From an uncultured Aquimarina sp. (GTDB taxonomy: Bacteria > Bacteroidota > Bacteroidia > Flavobacteriales > Flavobacteriaceae): a stretch of 64,000 nucleotides of DNA. Under the pieces are notes generated by a model. The model saw only the letters and a list, made by a program, of their open reading frames with translations. It was not told the DNA's origin and did not search any database. Positions within the stretch are counted from its first letter, which is position 1; each line of letters starts with the position of its first letter. The stretch lies in NCBI GenBank assembly GCA_947498935.1, contig CANMMM010000002.1, positions 62,001-126,000 of the forward strand, in the 5' to 3' direction. Shown here in pieces: positions 59,683 to 64,000 of the stretch. The translations under genes and the position numbers were made by a program.

Positions 59683-60219
59683 TTAGTCCGTAGTATTTGT
59701 TTTTTTAAGTTCGAATCTGTGTGGATTGCCCAATACTCTTTTTAGACTAGCGATCTGACCGCAATGCCACATTGTATGTTGTATATTCCATGATAAAGCT
59801 TCTAATTTAGTAGTCGCTACTGGATGTACTACTTCGCGAGGGATCAAAGGCTCTGCTAATGCCTCTGGTGTTAAGGAATCAATAATTGCTATTGATTTTT
59901 GTGCTACAATGGCTAGATGCGCTTTTAGCACTTGAGGGCTTAGTTTTCCTGTAGCAGCAGCGACATCAGTATTATACGCATACAATTCTGAATATTTTTT
60001 TAGAGGCAATTGTTGTAAAACATCTTCTTGATGCCCTTTGATCACCAAAATTGTATGGTAATAAATACTAATCACTAGATGCCCTATCTGCCAAGAAATA
60101 TTCGATTCCAAAATATCAGGTGTTTCCTCCCATTGCTGCTCCTCGACTGTATCTATCAAAGTATGTATCCATTGATACGCTTCTGTAGTTTGTTTGCTGA
60201 TAAGCTGTATTGCTGTCAT
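59683..60219 (-). CDS. DinB-like superfamily protein
   Basis: A 178-residue four-helix-bundle protein of the DinB/YfiT type. The metal-site histidines fit ISWQIGHLVISIYYHTILVI and WNIQHTMWHCGQIASLKRVL. Members are often small-thiol-dependent transferases or damage-inducible proteins; the activity of this one cannot be inferred. The next gene in the same direction upstream (GNAT) ends 34 bp before its start, so they may share a transcript. Confidence 0.85.
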   Translation of the reverse strand: MTAIQLISKQTTEAYQWIHTLIDTVEEQQWEETPDILESNISWQIGHLVISIYYHTILVIKGHQEDVLQQLPLKKYSELYAYNTDVAAATGKLSPQVLKAHLAIVAQKSIAIIDSLTPEALAEPLIPREVVHPVATTKLEALSWNIQHTMWHCGQIASLKRVLGNPHRFELKKTNTTD

Positions 60220-60253
60220 TTTTTGTGTTTTTTGAATCTTTTAGTATTTGGAG

Positions 60254-60802
60254 TTATTTCAGCTTTTTTCTATTTAACTCCCATTCGGTTTTACAGAGGG
60301 TATACCAATGATGTGGATCACCCTGATAGTCAAAAGTTTCTTTATACTGTAGTCCTACTTTTTGTAGCACCGTGTTTGAAGCGATATTGTCTATTGCTGC
60401 TACACCTCCTATTTCTTGTAGATTGAGCGTCTGAAATCCATAATCGAGCGATAAAAGAGCTGTTTCTGTGGCAATGCCTTGTCCCCAATAGTTTTTCTTC
60501 AATCGATAGCCTAGATCGTAATACGGCATGCCTGCTCGTAATACGGTTTCATATTTTAAGCCTGACCACCCGATGAAATCTCCAGATGCTTTATCGATAA
60601 CAGCCCAACGACCTATACCATGGGTTATGTATTGATTTTTTATATAGGCTACAATTCCCTCGGCTTCTGCAAGGGTGTGGATCGGTTTTTTGCCCAAAAA
60701 CTCATGAACGGCGGGGTCTGAATCTAGCTCGAATATGCCTTGTACATCATGGTCTTCTATGGGTCTGATCAATAGTCGTTTGGTTTCTATACGGATATTC
60801 AT
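60254..60802 (-). CDS. GNAT family acetyltransferase, RimJ/RimL-like
   Basis: A 182-residue acetyl-CoA-dependent transferase. The N-terminus RIETKRLLIRPIEDHDVQGI and motif A (LKKNYWGQGIATETALLSLD) are typical for the group that modifies N-terminal residues of ribosomal or other proteins; IASNTVLQKVGLQYKETFDY is the usual C-terminal part. The target is unknown. Confidence 0.88.
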   Translation of the reverse strand: MNIRIETKRLLIRPIEDHDVQGIFELDSDPAVHEFLGKKPIHTLAEAEGIVAYIKNQYITHGIGRWAVIDKASGDFIGWSGLKYETVLRAGMPYYDLGYRLKKNYWGQGIATETALLSLDYGFQTLNLQEIGGVAAIDNIASNTVLQKVGLQYKETFDYQGDPHHWYTLCKTEWELNRKKLK

Positions 60803-60999
60803 GTCGTAGTATTTTAGTGTCCTGTTCGTGATGATTGTTGTGTTGTTTTACAACAAACCAGTGTTTAGCATCTATCTATATGATTGATGATTAAACCCGA
60901 TTTGTGCAATAGAATAGCTATCATATGTTTGAGCTAAATATCAATAACTGATACTCATCTCTATATAAGTGTCTAAAAAAGGGAAAATGTTACCTTGTT

Positions 61000-61070
61000 T
61001 TTTTGATTTTTTGTATTGAAATTTCTTTATCCGTAGCGCTGCTATGAATTTTAAAAATCAAGATACGTTC
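61000..61070 (+). mobile_element. Shortened R160 derivative
   Basis: ATTTCTTTATCCGTAGCGCT and the continuing core match R160 copies 2 and 3, and ATCAAGATACGTTC resembles their right end, but most of the inner left and right parts are missing. Confidence 0.55.
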
Positions 61071-61113
61071 ATTGCAAATAACATTTTAGCTAAAAAGTGA
61101 TCGCATCTTGATA

Positions 61114-61147
61114 CAAAAAAACCAGTTGCGAAGTGGCAACTGGTTTA
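61114..61147 (-). terminator. Terminator of argS
   Basis: AACCAGTTGC and GCAACTGGTT pair around GAAGTG, and on the minus strand a run of seven T follows. The argS transcript would pass R90 copy 8 before reaching it. Confidence 0.85.
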
Positions 61148-61184
61148 CGATATCATTTAGTGAACTCATCTTGAATTTTTAACT

Positions 61185-61271
61185 GCGTTAGGGATAGGAG
61201 CGGCATCCTTTTTTGTTTTTTTTCTAAACAAAAAAGATACAGCGGATAGCCCGACCCTTGGGGAACGCCCT
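61185..61271 (-). repeat. R90 dispersed repeat, copy 8 (subtype I)
   Basis: Lies 4 bp past the argS stop codon in the same orientation as the gene; ends GCGTTAGGGATAGG and GGGAACGCCCT. A 19-bp piece of an R160 end (GAACTCATCTTGAATTTTT) stands 4 bp away on its other side. Confidence 0.9.
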
Positions 61272-61275
61272 ACTA

Positions 61276-63054
61276 CTACATACGCTCTGGCACATCAATC
61301 CCCAATAGTCGAAAGGCGGATTTGATAGTCCTACCGACTACATTGGATAATTGTACTCTAAACAATTGTTCGGTATCGGTGTCTGCGCCAAAAATAGATA
61401 CGTTCTGAAAGAATGAGTTATAGGCTTTTACCAAATCATAGGTGTAATTGGCTATGATGGCTGGGCTTAATTCTTTGGCTGCTTGTTGTATGGTAGCTGG
61501 ATATTGCTCTAGCTGTTTGATCAATTCTTTTTCTCGGGCATCTAACGTAATATTCGTCACCGCAGGAGCTAGATCGATAGTAGCTTTGCGCAGAATGGCT
61601 TGAATTCTGGCATAGGTATACTGAATAAACGGCCCTGTGTTTCCTTGGAAATCTACGGATTCTTCTGGATTAAATAGGATTCGCTTTTTAGGGTCTACCT
61701 TGAGTATATAATATTTTAGTGCACCGAGCCCTATGGTATTAAATACGGCTGTTTTTTCGGCTTCTGTATAGCCGTCTAGTTTTCCTAGTTCTTTGGAGAT
61801 TTCTCCAGCTGTATTGGCCATTTCTGCGATCAGGTCGTCTGCATCGACTACGGTACCTTCTCTACTTTTCATCTTTCCGCTAGGTAGGTCTACCATCCCG
61901 TAACTCAGGTGATGCAGGTAGGAAGACCAGTCGTAACCGAGTTTCTGTAGGATGAAGAACAATACCTTGAAATGATAATCTTGTTCATTACCTACGGTAT
62001 AAATCATACCGCCTACATCGGGATTGTCTTTGACACGCTGAATGGCGGTACCGATGTCTTGTGTCATGTATACGGCAGTACCATCGCTACGAAGTACTAT
62101 TTTTTCGTCCAGTCCTTCCTCGGTAAGATCGCACCATACGGATCCGTCTTCTTTTTTATAAAATACGCCTTTGTCTAGGCCTTCTTGTACATTGTCTTTT
62201 CCTAATAAGTAGGTGTTGCTCTCGTAATAATAGCTATCGAAGTCTACGCCTAATGCGGTGTAGGTTTGCTCGAATCCATCGTACACCCATCCGTTCATCT
62301 GCTTCCATAGCGATACGATGTCTTGATCTCCTGCTTCCCACTTACGCAGCATTTCTTGGGCTTCGAGTAGTATGGGCGCTTCTTTTTTGGCTTCGTCAGC
62401 TGTTTTACCTGCTGCGATTAGGGTTTCGATTTCTTTTTTGTATTCTTGATCGAATTTTACATAGTAGTTTCCTACCAGCTTATCGCCTTTAAGCCCCGTA
62501 GATTCAGGCGTCTCTCCATTGCCAAAACGCTGCCATGCAAGCATGGACTTGCAGATATGAATCCCTCGATCATTGATAATCTGAGTTTTATACACTTTCT
62601 GACCACTCGCCTTGATAATTTCGGCTACGGCATATCCTAATAGGTTGTTTCTGATATGTCCTAGGTGCAGGGGCTTATTGGTATTGGGTGATGAATATTC
62701 TACCATCATGGCCTTGGCATCGGGTGTGGGCGCTACATAACCGTACTGCGCTTGCTCCTTGATCCCTGCAAAAAAGTCTAGGTAATAGCTGTCTGAGATG
62801 ACGAGATTTAGAAATCCTTTCACTACGTTATAAGCACTCACAGCGGGTACGGCATCGACTAGATAGGCGCCTATGGCTTCTCCTATCTGTACGGGATTGC
62901 CTTTTACCACGCGTAGCATCGGAAAAATAACAACTGTAATGTCTCCTTCAAATTCCTTGCGAGTGCTTTGCAGTTCTACCGATGGTAATGCAGCTTGGTA
63001 TAAGGAATCTACTGCTGCTTGTACGTGTTCCGTAATGATTTGATGTACTGTCAT
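61276..63054 (-). CDS. argS: Arginine-tRNA ligase
   Basis: A 592-residue class I synthetase that charges tRNA-Arg. The start at ATG 63052-63054 (MTVHQIITEHVQAAVDSLYQ) is chosen because a TATCTTTG promoter (63091-63098) lies between it and the longer frame. N-terminal Add-1 domain 1-110; catalytic domain with SPNTNKPLHLGHIRNNLLG (HIGH motif) and LPSGKMKSREGTVV (KMSKS position); C-terminal anticodon-binding helical domain from about 470 to VPERM. The length is normal. Confidence 0.97.
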   Translation of the reverse strand: MTVHQIITEHVQAAVDSLYQAALPSVELQSTRKEFEGDITVVIFPMLRVVKGNPVQIGEAIGAYLVDAVPAVSAYNVVKGFLNLVISDSYYLDFFAGIKEQAQYGYVAPTPDAKAMMVEYSSPNTNKPLHLGHIRNNLLGYAVAEIIKASGQKVYKTQIINDRGIHICKSMLAWQRFGNGETPESTGLKGDKLVGNYYVKFDQEYKKEIETLIAAGKTADEAKKEAPILLEAQEMLRKWEAGDQDIVSLWKQMNGWVYDGFEQTYTALGVDFDSYYYESNTYLLGKDNVQEGLDKGVFYKKEDGSVWCDLTEEGLDEKIVLRSDGTAVYMTQDIGTAIQRVKDNPDVGGMIYTVGNEQDYHFKVLFFILQKLGYDWSSYLHHLSYGMVDLPSGKMKSREGTVVDADDLIAEMANTAGEISKELGKLDGYTEAEKTAVFNTIGLGALKYYILKVDPKKRILFNPEESVDFQGNTGPFIQYTYARIQAILRKATIDLAPAVTNITLDAREKELIKQLEQYPATIQQAAKELSPAIIANYTYDLVKAYNSFFQNVSIFGADTDTEQLFRVQLSNVVGRTIKSAFRLLGIDVPERM

Positions 63055-63090
63055 CTTATTTACTATTAGTATGCTATAAAAATCAGTCAG

Positions 63091-63098
63091 CAAAGATA
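63091..63098 (-). promoter_or_regulatory. Probable argS promoter (-7 element)
   Basis: TATCTTTG on the minus strand matches TAnnTTTG and lies 37 bp before the ATG at 63054. Confidence 0.55.
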
Positions 63099-63162
63099 AT
63101 AGAAATATACATGACATGCTGTGCGATTGATAGGATTTCCGTATCTTATAGGATAAAAAAAG

Positions 63163-63594
63163 ATGCTAGTACCTACGAGTTATAAAGACCCAGAAATTAC
63201 CCAAAAAATCAATACGGCTGTTGGCAAACCTTTTTCGGTATGGCAGCGCATACAACATAAAGGGGTGGGTTCTCCGAAATTACAGATCACTGCTGCGAGT
63301 AAAGAGATCCAAACGCTATTATCCCAGAACAATGATCGCAATTGCTGCAATATAGAATTGCGTCCTAAGGGGATTCTGGTAGGCTTCCATGTGCGATTGG
63401 CTACCTATGCATTGGTGATCCCGTATTATAAACTAACGCTGTACAAGGGTACGGCTACTACCTACAGCTTGTATATAGATCATCATTTTATCCGATTTAA
63501 TGCTACGAAAAAGGATACTGCTATTCATGTGTTTGTAAAAAAAATCCTGACCTATAAAGCGGAACAAAAACCGGAATATATCGATGATTTCTAA
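63163..63594 (+). CDS. Conserved hypothetical protein
   Basis: A 143-residue cytosolic protein with no signal peptide or membrane helix. It is basic, with beta-strands in the middle (NIELRPKGILVGFHVRLATY, YYKLTLYKGTATTYSLYID) and a helix near the end. There are two adjacent cysteines (RNCCNIE). I recognise no family. It is divergent from argS and precedes the NAD(P)-binding protein gene by 67 bp. Confidence 0.65.
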   Translation: MLVPTSYKDPEITQKINTAVGKPFSVWQRIQHKGVGSPKLQITAASKEIQTLLSQNNDRNCCNIELRPKGILVGFHVRLATYALVIPYYKLTLYKGTATTYSLYIDHHFIRFNATKKDTAIHVFVKKILTYKAEQKPEYIDDF

Positions 63595-63661
63595 GACGGT
63601 ATGCTCCTGAAGGTATTTCTAAAATGCTGATTTATTTGTATCTTATACCTAAAAAGAAACG

Positions 63662-64000
63662 ATGCGCATATTACTTACAGGGGCTAATGGATATATAGGT
63701 ATGCGGCTATTGCCGCTTCTTCTGGATGCAGGACATGAGGTGATCTGCTGTGTACGGGACAAAGACCGTTTTGGGATCGATACAGAGATGCTACAGCGGG
63801 TAGATATTATAGAGATTGATTTTCTACAACCGCCTATTCCAGATTTGTTGCCCAAGGATATTGATATTGCTTTTTACCTGATTCATTCGATGACGTCTTC
63901 GACTACTGATTTTGATAAAAAGGAAGAGGTTTCTGCTCATAATTTTAATACCTATTTATCGTATACTCGGGTGCATCAGGTGATTTACCTGAGCGGGATC
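63662..64000 (+). CDS. NAD(P)-binding Rossmann-fold protein (SDR/epimerase-like), cut by window end
   Basis: Starts at ATG 63662 (MRILLTGANGYIGMRLLPLL) and is still open at the window edge after 113 residues. The glycine motif TGANGYIG binds the dinucleotide. VICCVRDKDRF and IAFYLIHSMTSS follow the pattern of atypical short-chain reductases whose relatives often carry a C-terminal membrane or DUF2867 part, but that part is not visible. The substrate is unknown. Confidence 0.85.
   Translation, partial: MRILLTGANGYIGMRLLPLLLDAGHEVICCVRDKDRFGIDTEMLQRVDIIEIDFLQPPIPDLLPKDIDIAFYLIHSMTSSTTDFDKKEEVSAHNFNTYLSYTRVHQVIYLSGI

Larger units (their letters stand above)
60803..61275. other. Intergenic region: R160 derivative, terminator, R160 end and R90 copy
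   Basis: No gene was seen. It holds a shortened R160 derivative (about 61000-61070), the argS terminator (61114-61147), a 19-bp R160 end piece (61162-61180) and R90 copy 8 (61185-61271). Confidence 0.6.

Noticed and set aside
59278..64000. A complete type VI secretion locus around TssD
   Set aside because: The neighbours are DinB-like, GNAT, argS and a Rossmann protein; no sheath, baseplate or ClpV genes were found.

Overview
The window is AT-rich chromosomal DNA from a marine-type member of the Bacteroidota, family Flavobacteriaceae; the genus may be Aquimarina-like, but that is only an impression. The grounds are type IX secretion (T9SS) sorting domains of both type A and type B, a PorP/SprF protein, FecI/FecR/TonB-receptor trios, a Bacteroidota-type TssD protein, a Rho factor with a long disordered insert, flavobacterial families (DUF1599, BT_3928/DoxX, DUF4293) and many promoters of the Bacteroidota form TAnnTTTG. 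No rRNA, tRNA, CRISPR array or intact transposase was seen.

Layout. 0-4.5 kb: a lone sigma factor, small secreted proteins, a lipoprotein, an Ig-like surface protein and a decayed RelE/ParE toxin. 4.5-13.7 kb: a surface-adhesin module (OmpA/PD40 protein, PorP/SprF protein and a 2072-residue type B-sorted protein with nine 125-residue repeats), bracketed by two duplicated lipoprotein genes. 14.9-22.9 kb: two large secreted proteins with type A sorting domains, one a mosaic metallopeptidase and one an Asp-box (BNR) propeller. 23.3-28.5 kb: an ECF sigma/FecR/TonB-receptor trio and an M57-type lipoprotein protease. 29.3-43.5 kb: mostly housekeeping (clpS, prmA, tpiA, ABC permease, DoxX protein, DUF1599, folP, cdaA, ABC exporter, truA, phosphoesterase, rho, msrA). 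44.3-48.2 kb: an SH3 protein, folD and ffh. 48.9-57.5 kb: two fasciclin-domain lipoproteins, a lipoprotein and a second ECF/FecR/TonB-receptor trio. 57.7-59.3 kb: an orphan TssD cassette with small downstream genes, one of them frame-broken by a 5-bp tandem duplication. 59.7-64 kb: DinB-like and GNAT proteins, argS, a hypothetical protein and the start of an NAD(P)-binding protein.

The gaps carry three families of dispersed repeats. R160 is exactly 160 bp in three intact copies, has 19-bp terminal inverted repeats, and each copy is flanked by a matching 3-bp direct repeat, so it looks like a non-autonomous mobile element (MITE). R90 is about 90 bp with ends GCGTTA/TAACGC, occurs eight times in two subtypes, and often lies just after a gene. 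R130 is a more degenerate family that shares a GTAGCGCTGCTATG-like core with R160. One R90 copy sits inside a decayed R160 copy.

How the genes may work together: the two ECF/FecR/TonB-receptor trios are probably surface-signalling units that sense a ligand at the outer membrane; the adhesin module and the large secreted proteins depend on T9SS genes that are not in this window; the housekeeping genes follow gene orders that are common in Flavobacteriia.
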